This document shows positions 54,706-63,434 of a stretch of 64,000 bases of DNA, one piece after another. This DNA comes from Persicirhabdus sediminis (GTDB lineage Bacteria; Verrucomicrobiota; Verrucomicrobiia; Verrucomicrobiales; Akkermansiaceae): contig NZ_JAENIM010000044.1 of the NCBI RefSeq assembly GCF_016595495.1, forward strand, positions 172,348 to 236,347, in the 5' to 3' direction. Each line of letters begins with the position of its first letter. Within the stretch, counting starts at the first letter, position 1. The notes under the pieces are model-generated. The model had not been told where the DNA came from. It saw only the letters and a program-made list of their open reading frames with translations, and ran no database searches. A program made the position numbers and the translations under genes.

Positions 54706-55242
54706 CTATTGTTTGCTGGATTTTGGTGTTCTACGCTGGACGAGCTCGATGCAGATGATGACGTAGCCGTCGCGCCATTTGGGCCCGCGGACGTAGAATG
54801 GATGGTTCTTGTCTAGCTCGACGATGCCTCGCATGACGTTGTCGCTGCGCTGCCAGAGTTCTAGATCGAGGCGGATGCCAGCTTCGGTGGGTCCGAGTGT
54901 TCTGAAGCTGAGCATGATTTCTTCTGAGGGGTTGAGCGGGGTGGCCCAGCCAGCGAACCGGCGCGGGATGACGGGTGTATCTTGGCCGAGTAGGTGGTAG
55001 TTTTTGAATTTGAGTGCGTCGATTTTTTGCAAGGCATCGACGATGGATTTCTCAGCTGGTTTGGTATTGGCTACGGGTTCGCCGTTGGTGCCGTGGTAGA
55101 GGGTGACTTGAAGGCGACCGACTTCACCTTTGTCGAGCTCTGGGTAGGGTGATGGCTGCTCGGCGCGCGCTGGCATGGCGGCCAGGCAGATGAGCATGGC
55201 GCAGGCGACGAGTGAGCTGAGGTGACGGAGTGGCTGGAGCAT
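54706..55242 (-). CDS. exported hypothetical protein
   Basis: 178 residues with a signal peptide (about 1-27, ending ARA). A single beta-rich domain (GRLQVTLYHGTNGEPVANT, LSFRTLGPTEAGIRLDLEL, then GRKWRDGYVIICIELVQRR-like end). No named family recognised. It sits between the anti-sigma gene and the DUF1573 gene, all in one direction with gaps of 27 and 127 bases, and is probably under the same regulation. Confidence 0.65.
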   Translation of the reverse strand: MLQPLRHLSSLVACAMLICLAAMPARAEQPSPYPELDKGEVGRLQVTLYHGTNGEPVANTKPAEKSIVDALQKIDALKFKNYHLLGQDTPVIPRRFAGWATPLNPSEEIMLSFRTLGPTEAGIRLDLELWQRSDNVMRGIVELDKNHPFYVRGPKWRDGYVIICIELVQRRTPKSSKQ

Positions 55243-55269
55243 GGCTAGCTGGGAAAAATGGGGTGGCTG

Positions 55270-55875
55270 TTATTGGCTATTTTTTGCCATGATGGCGTCG
55301 GGTTTGGGGCCTGCGTGGTATTGCACGATGTTGCTGTCGCGTGGGATTTCTTCCAGCCCGTCGATGACGACGACGGTGGCTTCTTTGGTTTTCTGGTAAT
55401 GCGCAGCGACGTCTGAGTCTGGCGTGTAGAAGGTGAGCGGCACGGGTGCTTTGGCGGCTGGCTGGGCGTCAGCTAGTTCACTGCCTGCACTTTCTGGCTG
55501 GTTGATTTTGGAACCAGCGAGGAAGGCTACGGTCATGCCGGCGGCGATGGCGGGCACACGTAGGTAGCGCCAGATGGAGATGACTTTTTCTGGCTCGGCT
55601 GGGCTGGCTGGAGTGCTTGTTGCAGCTGCTGGGCGAGCTAGGTTTTCCTGCTCGATGGCGGCGAGGATGCCGGCATTGAATGAGACTGGGTGCTCGGGCT
55701 CGACGCTGCGAGGCAGCTCGCTACGGAGCTCTGCCTGCATGGCGCGGATGGCCTGTTTTTCCTCGAGAAGTTCTGGGTGTTCAGCTACCCAGGCGTTCAT
55801 TTGCTCGAGTTCTGCGCCTGTGAGGTCGTCGTCGATCCAGCGGGTAATGAGGATTTCATCAGGATGGTTTTTCAT
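55270..55875 (-). CDS. putative anti-sigma factor with one membrane helix
   Basis: 201 residues. The cytoplasmic N-terminal helical part (ILITRWIDDDLTGAELEQMNAWVAEHPE) resembles anti-sigma domains but lacks the HX3CX2C zinc motif. A membrane helix lies near 105-122 (VPAIAAGMTVAFLAG) and an exported C-terminal domain follows. Its start overlaps the end of the sigma factor gene by 17 bases, the typical arrangement for a sigma/anti-sigma pair. Confidence 0.75.
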   Translation of the reverse strand: MKNHPDEILITRWIDDDLTGAELEQMNAWVAEHPELLEEKQAIRAMQAELRSELPRSVEPEHPVSFNAGILAAIEQENLARPAAATSTPASPAEPEKVISIWRYLRVPAIAAGMTVAFLAGSKINQPESAGSELADAQPAAKAPVPLTFYTPDSDVAAHYQKTKEATVVVIDGLEEIPRDSNIVQYHAGPKPDAIMAKNSQ

Positions 55876-56518
55876 GGCTGAGTAGAGATTGGAGTTTTTT
55901 GCGTGCGTGGAATAGCCGGCTCATCACGGTGCCCAATGAGCAGTCTGCTGCGCTGGCTATTTCTTTGTATTCCATGCCCTGGACTTCGCGCAGCAGGATC
56001 ACTTCGCGGTGGTCGGTGCTGAGTTGTTCTAAGGCGTGGTTGATTCGCTGGCCGAGCTCGGATTTTTCCAGTGCTTGGTCTGGTCTGTCGTATTGACTAG
56101 GCCGCGTGCGTGCGCCGGGGTCGATACGCTCACCGCTGAGGTGTTCGTCGTCGAGTTCACCGTCGCTATGGATACGGGATTTTCTTTTGTAATCGTACAC
56201 CGCGTTGTGGGTGATGCGGAATATCCAGGTGGAGAATTTGGCACGGTTTTCGAATTTAGGAAGCGCGCGCCACGCTTTGAGGAAGATCTCTTGGGCGAGA
56301 TCCCAGGCGTCGGCGTCGTTGTGAATCATGTTCATGACCATGGCATATACTTTTCCCCGGTGGCGGGTAACGAGCTGGTCAAAGGCGGCGGTGTCGCCTG
56401 CTTGCGCTTTGCTTACCAATTCGTTATCGCTAGGTTCGTTGGGAGCGTGGCCGCCGGAAGTGGTGGGCGGAATGGCTCCCTGTAATAGCTTGGACGCGAA
56501 TTGGTGGAGAAAATTCAT
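55859..56518 (-). CDS. ECF-type RNA polymerase sigma factor
   Basis: 219 residues. An N-terminal ~40-residue extension precedes region 2 (FDQLVTRHRGKVYAMVMNMI, DAWDLAQEIFLKAWRALPKF, STWIFRITHNAVYDYKRK). A linker and region 4 follow (STDHREVILLREVQGMEYKE, IASAADCSLGTVMSRLFHAR). It would redirect RNA polymerase in response to an envelope signal relayed by the overlapping anti-sigma gene; the downstream DUF1573, rhodanese and hypothetical genes are candidate regulon members. Confidence 0.92.
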   Translation of the reverse strand: MNFLHQFASKLLQGAIPPTTSGGHAPNEPSDNELVSKAQAGDTAAFDQLVTRHRGKVYAMVMNMIHNDADAWDLAQEIFLKAWRALPKFENRAKFSTWIFRITHNAVYDYKRKSRIHSDGELDDEHLSGERIDPGARTRPSQYDRPDQALEKSELGQRINHALEQLSTDHREVILLREVQGMEYKEIASAADCSLGTVMSRLFHARKKLQSLLSHEKPS

Positions 56519-56707
56519 AAGAAATGATGTGCTTTTTGACAGCGATCAAGTGCGGCTAGAGTGTGCACATTGCAGGTACGTTTGGCAAAGTGATTTGGTA
56601 AATTTGTGAGCGTGGGATGATTTGCGGTGGATCATTTGCCCAGCTGGGAAAAAAATGCTCAGAAATGATCTTTTCCTTTCGCATTTTGGTGGTGTGCCGC
56701 TAGGATC

Positions 56708-57319
56708 ATGGCAGCGATGCAATGCAATTTTTGTAACAAAGAAGCGACGATCTTTTACACAACCATCATCAACGGTGTGCAGAAGAGCATGAAGCTGTGT
56801 GAATCATGCGCTGAGGAGCGTGGCATTACTGACGTCAACGAGCTGGCTGCTGGCCATGAGCTGATGGGGCTTCCTAAAGGGGAAATCTCACTGCCGGCGG
56901 CGGAGAAGATGGCGGCAAAAGCGGCGCAGTCTGTGCCGATGGAGGATGGTGCCGAATGCCCGAACTGTGGATTTGCGCTGGAGGATCTCAAACGTGTAGG
57001 TCGTCTGGGCTGCAGCCAATGTTACAGCACCTTCCGCGGTGAGATCGAGGGGGTATTACGCAATATGCACGTCGGTGGTCAGCACCACGGGCGTGTGCCT
57101 GATGGGCTGGAAGAGGCCATCGAGCTGGACGAAAAACTTGACGAGCTGAAGACGGCGATCAACCAGGCCATTGCCAATGAAGATTACGAAAAGGCGGCGG
57201 AACTGCGTGATGAAATCAAGCAGCTGGAGAAGAAATCAGACGCGCCAGTGAAAAAGAAGGCAGCTAAAAAAGCCGCCAAGAAGGCGAGCAAAAAAGGCAA
57301 GGGAGGGACGCAAAAATGA
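56708..57319 (+). CDS. mcsA: McsA-like zinc-finger protein, activator of McsB
   Basis: 203 residues. Zinc pairs CNFC, CESC, CPNC and CSQC, and a C-terminal UVR motif (AIANEDYEKAAELRDEIKQL, about residues 155-175), match McsA. A Lys/Ala-rich tail (about 178-203) is unusual for the family. In Bacillus, McsA activates the McsB arginine kinase and links it to ClpC. Its stop overlaps the mcsB start (ATGATG), consistent with coupling. Confidence 0.9.
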   Translation: MAAMQCNFCNKEATIFYTTIINGVQKSMKLCESCAEERGITDVNELAAGHELMGLPKGEISLPAAEKMAAKAAQSVPMEDGAECPNCGFALEDLKRVGRLGCSQCYSTFRGEIEGVLRNMHVGGQHHGRVPDGLEEAIELDEKLDELKTAINQAIANEDYEKAAELRDEIKQLEKKSDAPVKKKAAKKAAKKASKKGKGGTQK

Positions 57320-58437
57320 TGCGCTTATCGACATTGTTACGCAATCCAGCTGACTGGATGACGGGTAAGGAAACGGACAGCGCGATTGTGCTGACTAGCC
57401 GCATCCGGCTCGCTAGAAACTTGGCCAATCATCCATTTCCTGGCTGGGCGCGCAAGACCCAGCGCATTGAGGCGATGGGTGAGCTGCGCAAGGCGGTGGA
57501 ATTGCTGCCAGAGATGAAAGATGGATTTTCGCACGAACTCAGTGAGCTGAGCTCGGTGCACAAGCAGGTGCTCGTCGAGCGCCATCTGATCAGCCGCGAG
57601 CAAGCGGCGCGTGGTGAAGGTAGTGCGGCGGTGGTCAACCGCAAGCAGTCGCTGAGCATCATGATCAACGAGGAAGATCACCTGAGAATGCAGGCGATCA
57701 CCGGTGGGCTGCATTTGAAAAAAGCCTACAAAGCGCTGGATAAGGTGGACCGCGAGCTGGAAAAGCAGCTGGGATTTGCCTACGACAAGCGTCTGGGATT
57801 CCTCACGGCATGCCCAACGAACCTTGGCACGGGGATGCGCGCATCGGCGATGCTGCACCTGCCTGGTTTGGTGATTGGCGATCACATCAAAGCCGTCGTC
57901 CACGCAGTGAATAAGCTGGGGCTGGCGGTGCGTGGGATTTTTGGCGAGGGCACGGAGTCGCTTGGCCACATGTTCCAGATTTCCAATCAATCGACCCTAG
58001 GTGAGAGCGAAGAGCAAATCATCGAGCGGCTGGAGCGCGTGATCACTGAGGTGCGCGACCAAGAAAGATTCGCCCGTGAGAAGCTTTTGGAAGACCAGAC
58101 CAACGGACTGGCTGATAAAATTGGCCGCGCGCTGGGAATGCTGAAATACGCACATCTCATTGATTCTAAGGAGGCGCTGACATATATCTCGATGTTGCGC
58201 CTCGGTGGCGATCTCGGATTTTTCTCGCCAGAGATGCTGAGTATCTGCGATCAATTATTGATGGATATAGAACCTGCGCATTTGCAACATCACGCAGGTA
58301 AAAAACTTAGCGCCGAAGAACGTGACGTAATTCGCGCTGAAATCATCCGCGACAGGTTGCAAAACATAGCATCGCCTGATAGTAGTCCTATAACGGAAAT
58401 TAATCCCAAAAAAGATCCCCAAGACCCTGCAGAATAA
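57316..58437 (+). CDS. mcsB: protein arginine kinase McsB
   Basis: 373 residues of the ATP:guanido phosphotransferase family. Visible are [21 protein letters not shown], the acidic loop [15 protein letters not shown], the NEEDH motif of Mcs[23 protein letters not shown] and an [14 protein letters not shown] nucleotide-binding segment. McsB marks proteins by phosphorylating arginines, which targets them to ClpC-ClpP. Placed between mcsA and clpC with 4-base overlap and 2-base gap. Confidence 0.94.
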   Translation: MMRLSTLLRNPADWMTGKETDSAIVLTSRIRLARNLANHPFPGWARKTQRIEAMGELRKAVELLPEMKDGFSHELSELSSVHKQVLVERHLISREQAARGEGSAAVVNRKQSLSIMINEEDHLRMQAITGGLHLKKAYKALDKVDRELEKQLGFAYDKRLGFLTACPTNLGTGMRASAMLHLPGLVIGDHIKAVVHAVNKLGLAVRGIFGEGTESLGHMFQISNQSTLGESEEQIIERLERVITEVRDQERFAREKLLEDQTNGLADKIGRALGMLKYAHLIDSKEALTYISMLRLGGDLGFFSPEMLSICDQLLMDIEPAHLQHHAGKKLSAEERDVIRAEIIRDRLQNIASPDSSPITEINPKKDPQDPAE

Positions 58438-58439
58438 TC

Positions 58440-60938
58440 ATGAATAATTTTACTCCAAGAGCCCAACAAGTTCTCGCGCTGTCGCGAAAGGAGGCAGACC
58501 GATTCCACCACAATTACGTGGGCACCGAACACATCCTTCTCGGCTTAATCAAGCTGGGCCAAGGGGTGGCTGTGACCGTGCTGCAAAATATGGGACTCGA
58601 GCTGGAAGCCGTCCGCATGGAGGTGGAAAAGCAAGTTGGGTCAGGGCCTGAGACTAAGGTTTCCGGCAATATCCCCTACACACCACGGGTGAAAAAAGTG
58701 CTCGCGCTGGCTAGCAAAGAAGCCCAGCAGCTGAACCATTCCTACGTCGGTACCGAGCACTTGCTGCTTGGCCTGCTGCGTGAAGGAGAAGGTGTCGCCG
58801 CCAAGGTGCTCACCAACCTGAATGTCGACATTGAGCAAACTCGCCAAGAGATCCTTGCTGAGATCGACCCGAACTTCAGCGCCGAAGAAGGAGATGATGA
58901 TTTTATCGACTTCGAAGACGAAGAGGAAAACTCAGACGCGCCAGAAGGCGAAGGCAAAACCAAAACACCAGCGCTGCGCGCCTTTGGCCGCAACCTCACC
59001 AAGCTGGCTGACGAAGGTAAGCTGGACCCAGTGATTGGCCGCGAATCTGAAACCGAGCGTGTGATCCAAATTTTGTGCCGCCGCACCAAAAACAACCCAG
59101 TACTCATCGGTGAAGCTGGTGTGGGTAAAACTGCCATCGTCGAAGGGCTCGCCCAAGAAATCAGCACCGGCAACGTGCCCGAGCTGCTGCGTGGTAAAAA
59201 AGTAGTCGCTCTCGACCTCGCGCTGATGGTGGCTGGTACCAAGTACCGTGGCCAGTTTGAAGAACGCATCAAAGCCGTGATGGACGAAATCCGCAAAGCC
59301 GGTGACGTCATCTTGTTCATTGATGAGCTCCACACCATCGTAGGTGCTGGCTCCGCTGAAGGTGCCATGGATGCCTCCAACATCATCAAGCCAGCACTGA
59401 GCCGCTCAGAGCTGCAGTGTGTGGGCGCTACGACGATGAACGAATACCGCAAATTCATCGAAAAAGACTCCGCTCTCGAGCGTCGTTTCCAGAAGGTAAA
59501 AGTGGAAGAGCCATCCACCGAAGATGCCATCAAGATCCTTCACGGGCTGCAGAAAAAATACGAGGCACACCACAATGCCAAGTACACAGATGAAGCCATC
59601 GAAGCATCGGTGAAGCTATCATCCCGCTACCTCTCAGACCGCTACCTGCCAGATAAAGCGATCGACATTCTCGACGAAGCCGGCTCACGCATGCGCATCG
59701 CTCAGATGACACGCCCGCCGCAAGTCAAAGAACTCGAGCAGACCATCGTAGAAATCCAAGCCAAGAAGGTAGAAGCCATCAACGAGCAAGATTTTGAAAA
59801 AGCCGCCTCCATGCGCGATGCCGAAAAGCACAGCAAAGAGGAACTCGAAAACATCCTCGCCAGCTGGAAAGCTGAGGCGGAGGAAAATGTCGTCGAAGTA
59901 GGTGAAGACGAAATCATGTCCGTCGTCTCCAAGTGGACCGGCGTGCCGCTCCAGCGCATGGAGCAGAAAGAAGCTCAGCGACTTCTGGAAATGGAAACCG
60001 AGCTGCAAGGTAAGGTGATCGGCCAAGACTTTGCCGTCACCACCATCAGTAAGGCACTGCGCCGCTCACGCGCTGATCTCAAAGATCCGCGTCGTCCTAT
60101 CGGTTCATTCCTCTTCCTCGGGCCTACTGGCGTGGGTAAAACCTACCTCGCTCGTAACCTCGCCGACTTCATGTTTGGTGATCCAGACGCGCTCATCCAA
60201 GTCGACATGTCTGAGTACATGGAGAAATTCTCCACCAGCCGCCTGATTGGTTCGCCTCCAGGATACGTGGGTTACGATGAAGGTGGCCAGCTCTCCGAAG
60301 CCGTGCGCCGCAAGCCATACTCAGTGGTGCTCTTTGATGAGATTGAAAAAGCTCACCCGGACGTCATGAACCTGCTGCTGCAGATCCTTGAAGAAGGCAT
60401 GATCACCGATAGCTTTGGCCGTAAGATCGACTTCCGCAATACCATCATCATCCTCACATCCAACGTGGGTGCCTCATCCATCAAACGCCAAACCAGTCTC
60501 GGATTTGGCGCCATGCAGGAAGATGAAGCCGACTTCGGTGGCATGAAAGATAAGATCCTCGAAGCCGCCAAAGGTAGCTTCAAGCCTGAGTTCCTCAACC
60601 GCCTCGACGAGCTCGTCGTCTTCCACATGCTGGAAAAAGACAGCCTTAGCAAAATTGTCGACCTCGAGACCGCCAAGCTCTTTGCTCGCCTCGAAGACAA
60701 AGGCATCAAGATCAAGCTGGAAAAAACCGCTCGCGACCTGCTCATCGAAAAAGGCTACGACCCAGCCTACGGTGCGCGTCCAATGCGCCGTGCCGTTGAG
60801 CGCTTCCTCGAAGATCCGCTCGCCGAAGCACTGCTGCGTGGCGACATCCAAGAAGGTGATACCGTGCGTGTCAACAGACCGAAAAAGTCCAAGGAACTCA
60901 CCTTCAAGCCAGTTAAACCAAAAGCTAACGTCGACTAA
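58440..60938 (+). CDS. clpC: ATP-dependent Clp protease ATPase subunit ClpC
   Basis: 832 residues. The N-terminal Clp repeats ([19 protein letters not shown] and [18 protein letters not shown]), which bind phospho-arginine in Bacillus ClpC, precede NBD1 (Walker A GEAGVGKT). A middle region with a UVR-type helix ([20 protein letters not shown], about 445-465) follows, then NBD2 (Walker A GPTGVGKT, near residue 565). The C-terminal half ends at [21 protein letters not shown]. It unfolds substrates for ClpP. Codon choice is biased as in highly expressed genes. A strong terminator follows at 61001. Confidence 0.96.
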   Translation: MNNFTPRAQQVLALSRKEADRFHHNYVGTEHILLGLIKLGQGVAVTVLQNMGLELEAVRMEVEKQVGSGPETKVSGNIPYTPRVKKVLALASKEAQQLNHSYVGTEHLLLGLLREGEGVAAKVLTNLNVDIEQTRQEILAEIDPNFSAEEGDDDFIDFEDEEENSDAPEGEGKTKTPALRAFGRNLTKLADEGKLDPVIGRESETERVIQILCRRTKNNPVLIGEAGVGKTAIVEGLAQEISTGNVPELLRGKKVVALDLALMVAGTKYRGQFEERIKAVMDEIRKAGDVILFIDELHTIVGAGSAEGAMDASNIIKPALSRSELQCVGATTMNEYRKFIEKDSALERRFQKVKVEEPSTEDAIKILHGLQKKYEAHHNAKYTDEAIEASVKLSSRYLSDRYLPDKAIDILDEAGSRMRIAQMTRPPQVKELEQTIVEIQAKKVEAINEQDFEKAASMRDAEKHSKEELENILASWKAEAEENVVEVGEDEIMSVVSKWTGVPLQRMEQKEAQRLLEMETELQGKVIGQDFAVTTISKALRRSRADLKDPRRPIGSFLFLGPTGVGKTYLARNLADFMFGDPDALIQVDMSEYMEKFSTSRLIGSPPGYVGYDEGGQLSEAVRRKPYSVVLFDEIEKAHPDVMNLLLQILEEGMITDSFGRKIDFRNTIIILTSNVGASSIKRQTSLGFGAMQEDEADFGGMKDKILEAAKGSFKPEFLNRLDELVVFHMLEKDSLSKIVDLETAKLFARLEDKGIKIKLEKTARDLLIEKGYDPAYGARPMRRAVERFLEDPLAEALLRGDIQEGDTVRVNRPKKSKELTFKPVKPKANVD

Positions 60939-61000
60939 GATAGTCTGCTGTAAGCAGTGCTCCAGCCAGCTGGAGCTACTAACTAGCTAACAAAAATCTC

Positions 61001-61033
61001 AGCGCTGTGGGCCACCCCCACAGCGCTTTTTTA
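61001..61033 (+). terminator. terminator of the mcsA-mcsB-clpC operon
   Basis: AGCGCTGTGGG (61001-61011) pairs with CCCACAGCGCT (61017-61027), followed by T6. It is about 60 bases after the clpC stop. Confidence 0.9.
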
Positions 61034-61425
61034 CGCCCCGAGGTGAGTAGAGAATGGTGAGTAGAGAATGGTGAGTAGAAAATTCCAGCCAGCTGAAAAG
61101 CCGCCAGCCAGATTAGCAGTTGATGAAGCCAGCTCAGCTGAGCAGCTCAGCCGCAGGCTTTGGAGCGCGGCGATCCTTCGCCGCTTTTGCCAGCTCCCAG
61201 CCAGCTAACATCTGTAGAGAAGAGAGGAAAACGTCGGCTCAAACATCGTCTATCTATGTGCTGGAGAAATTATCTAACTAGTGACTCGCAAATCATCCTT
61301 GCCGCGAGGTCTAATAACTGCATGATTACTCCAGCAAATAACAAATAACTAGATAGGATGAGCTAACGAATAGTTCTTAAAAGAACCATTCCAGCTAGCG
61401 TCTTTCCTAACTAAATATCCTGAAA
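61034..61425. repeat. non-coding stretch with short and dispersed repeats
   Basis: Contains a 14-bp direct repeat (GTGAGTAGAGAATG, about 61043-61075) and a dispersed element at about 61136-61195 (GCCGCAGGC hairpin, then GCGGCGA-TCC-TTCGCCGC). The latter is almost identical to 62507-62567. No gene seen; one 62-codon frame there is not credible. Confidence 0.75.
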
Positions 61426-61905
61426 ATGTTCCGTTTAATATTTATTTTGATGCTTCTATTGTCACCACTGGGCTATTCCAGTGAGTCGGGCGCCCGTGAG
61501 GGGATTTCTAATGAAGCCCAACTAAATACATTCATCATTCCCGTATCGGAAGATGCTAAAGTGTTGCTATCTAAGATGCTAAAGCATCATTCTGAAGGTG
61601 AGGACGAGGCGCTGACTGAGTTTTTTAAAAGACAAGGCGTAGCTTTTCCAGAGGGCTCAAGCTCTGAACTCGATGTAAAAAAGAATCTAATCACGGTCAC
61701 AAATTCCCACTTCAATTCATCGTTAGTAGTAGCGATTACAGGTGATATCATACTCAAGGTCGTTAATAGGACTCCTGAAGCAGATTTATGGAAACGATAT
61801 TTTCAAGATGAAGTTGAGCACGGGTGTGGCTTTGCAGCTGCCGATAAACCTGACAAAAATAAAGGAGAACAGGGCTGCACAGATCAACCAACTACTGCTG
61901 AGTAG
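61426..61905 (+). CDS. small exported hypothetical protein
   Basis: 159 residues with a signal peptide (about 1-19). A mainly helical, acidic mature region (SEDAKVLLSKMLKHHSEGED) is followed by a strand-rich middle (NLITVTNSHFNSSLVVAITG) and a Cys-containing, Lys/Asp-rich C-terminus. No family recognised. It has only low content of the window's AGCTGG word, suggesting an accessory origin. Confidence 0.6.
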   Translation: MFRLIFILMLLLSPLGYSSESGAREGISNEAQLNTFIIPVSEDAKVLLSKMLKHHSEGEDEALTEFFKRQGVAFPEGSSSELDVKKNLITVTNSHFNSSLVVAITGDIILKVVNRTPEADLWKRYFQDEVEHGCGFAAADKPDKNKGEQGCTDQPTTAE

Positions 61906-61993
61906 TTAGACTTTAGGACGATGATAAACCTCGAGCCCTTTATCAAAGCCAGCCCCCTACAGGGGGTGTTATCCCTTCAACTTTCTGCTTAAA

Positions 61994-62431
61994 ATGAGAA
62001 TTCCGAAAATAGTTACGGCTGCTACAATACTGTTTATAGTCGGCTGCGAAAAATCGTCCGAAGAACCGCCATACGAGGCTGTTATCTATGATCGCTTCGG
62101 CAGTTTTGTTAGTCCCTCTGGTAATTGGCAGATCGAGCTGAGCGAAAGTGCGCCGGGGGTTGAGGTAATGCGCGATATCTCAAATCCTGCTCGAGCTGGC
62201 AAATTTGAAGGAACGTGCACCCTAAGGCCAAGCGACTGGCGCAACAACGACGGGTTCTTCTGTTTCGTTTCTGAAAATGATCGTGTATGGGTTTTTGATG
62301 GAGATGAGAAAGTTTGGATACTAGAGCGGTTCGAGGAAGGATCTAGAAGTTGGGCTTTTAATTATCCGGGCGAAATACCAGCGAAGTTCAGAGACAAGTT
62401 GCCCGCAGAAGTGGCAAAAAAATTTCAATAA
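61994..62431 (+). CDS. small putative lipoprotein
   Basis: 145 residues. A hydrophobic N-terminus ends in the lipobox FIVGC (Cys about residue 18), so lipidation is likely. The mature part is beta-rich (SFVSPSGNWQIELSESAPGV, VWVFDGDEKVWILERFEEGS). No known domain recognised. It starts 88 bases after the gene at 61426, with a short GGGGG-containing hairpin between. Confidence 0.6.
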   Translation: MRIPKIVTAATILFIVGCEKSSEEPPYEAVIYDRFGSFVSPSGNWQIELSESAPGVEVMRDISNPARAGKFEGTCTLRPSDWRNNDGFFCFVSENDRVWVFDGDEKVWILERFEEGSRSWAFNYPGEIPAKFRDKLPAEVAKKFQ

Positions 62432-62506
62432 CAAGGGCCATCAGCCCAAAGCTCCGACTCGCTGAGGATCTTGAACGAGTAGACAGAGATTCTCATCTTG
62501 TGCGCC

Positions 62507-62567
62507 AGCTCAGCAGTTCAGCCGCAGGCTTTGGAGCGCGGCGATCCTTCGCCGCTTTTTGGCAGCA
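62507..62567. repeat. dispersed repeat copy, same as near 61.14 kb
   Basis: Near-identical to about 61136-61195: CAGCCGCAGGCTTTGGAGCG followed by the hairpin GCGGCGA-TCC-TTCGCCGC. Neighbouring sequence to 62.70 kb holds more mini-hairpins (AGCCC-GGA-GGGCT, CCCC-GCA-GGGG, CCGCGGGT...ACCCGTGG). Confidence 0.8.
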
Positions 62568-62710
62568 CTAGGAGCCGGGTATTCTGAGAATCAGCTAGCC
62601 CGGAGGGCTATAGGATTTTAGCCGCGGGTCAACGAGCTCAGCGAGTGCAACCCGTGGATCCATGCCATTTAGATAGATTCCCCGCAGGGGAAATGGAATG
62701 CGGTAGCAAA

Positions 62711-63434
62711 AGATGTCAGGCATTTTTGAAGCTGAGCCAGCCGGAATCCTTGTAGCTACAGGGTTTAAGTCAAAATGGTGCCGGGTCGTTTTGGGTTTTT
62801 CTGGGGCATTTTTGGCTAGCTAGCGGTGAGCTGTGCCGGACTTTCAGCCCTCTGTGGTGTGTGGGGTATGTGACCTAGGGTTGCGTGGCACCTTCGGCGC
62901 GGTCTTACCCTAGGCTAGGCTGTTGCATGCCTTCGGCATTCTGGAGAAAAGATGTCAGGCATTTTTGAAGCTGAACCAGCTGGAATCCATGTAGCTACAG
63001 GGTTTAAGTCAAAATGGTGCCGGGTCGTTTTGGGTTTTTCTGGGGCATTTTTGGCTAGTGAGCGGCGCGCTGTGTCGGACTTTCAGCCCTCTGTGGTGTG
63101 CGGGGCATGTGACCTAGGGTTGCGTGGCACCTTCGGCGCTGTCTTACCCTAGGCTAGGCTGTTGCATGCCTTTGGCATTTTCTGGCTGGAGCTGGATAGC
63201 CATCTATCCCGCTCTCTAGCGGGCTGGACAGCGGCGATTTCTAGCCCCCTTTCAGGGCGCGGTCGGCAATCACCACTATCCCATGGCTGAAGCCATGGGC
63301 TTTGTTCTTTGGGGCTTTCAGCCCTCTGTGGTGTGCGGGGCATGTGACCTAGGGTGGCGTGGCACCTTCGGTGCTGCCTGACCCTGGGCTAGGCTGTTGC
63401 ATGCCTTTGGCATTTTCTGGCTGGAGCTGGATAG
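62711..63434. repeat. ~241-bp tandem repeat (two copies and a third, interrupted one)
   Basis: AGATGTCAGGCATTTTTGAA begins at about 62711 and again at about 62951. Both units contain the palindromic CCTAGGGT...ACCCTAGG element and end with a GGCAT mini-hairpin. After 63.18 kb the sequence adds a GGAGCTGGATAG segment and other hairpins. A third partial copy (from about 63317) repeats the palindromic element and stops at GGATAG (63434), where the insertion sequence begins. Confidence 0.85.

Noticed and set aside
61160..61348. 62-codon frame after clpC
   Set aside because: It overlaps a dispersed hairpin repeat, and its composition is unlike neighbouring proteins.
62952..63343. Short frames of about 65 codons on both strands in the 241-bp repeat
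   Set aside because: Interrupted differently in the first repeat copy; they follow the palindromic elements rather than coding constraint.
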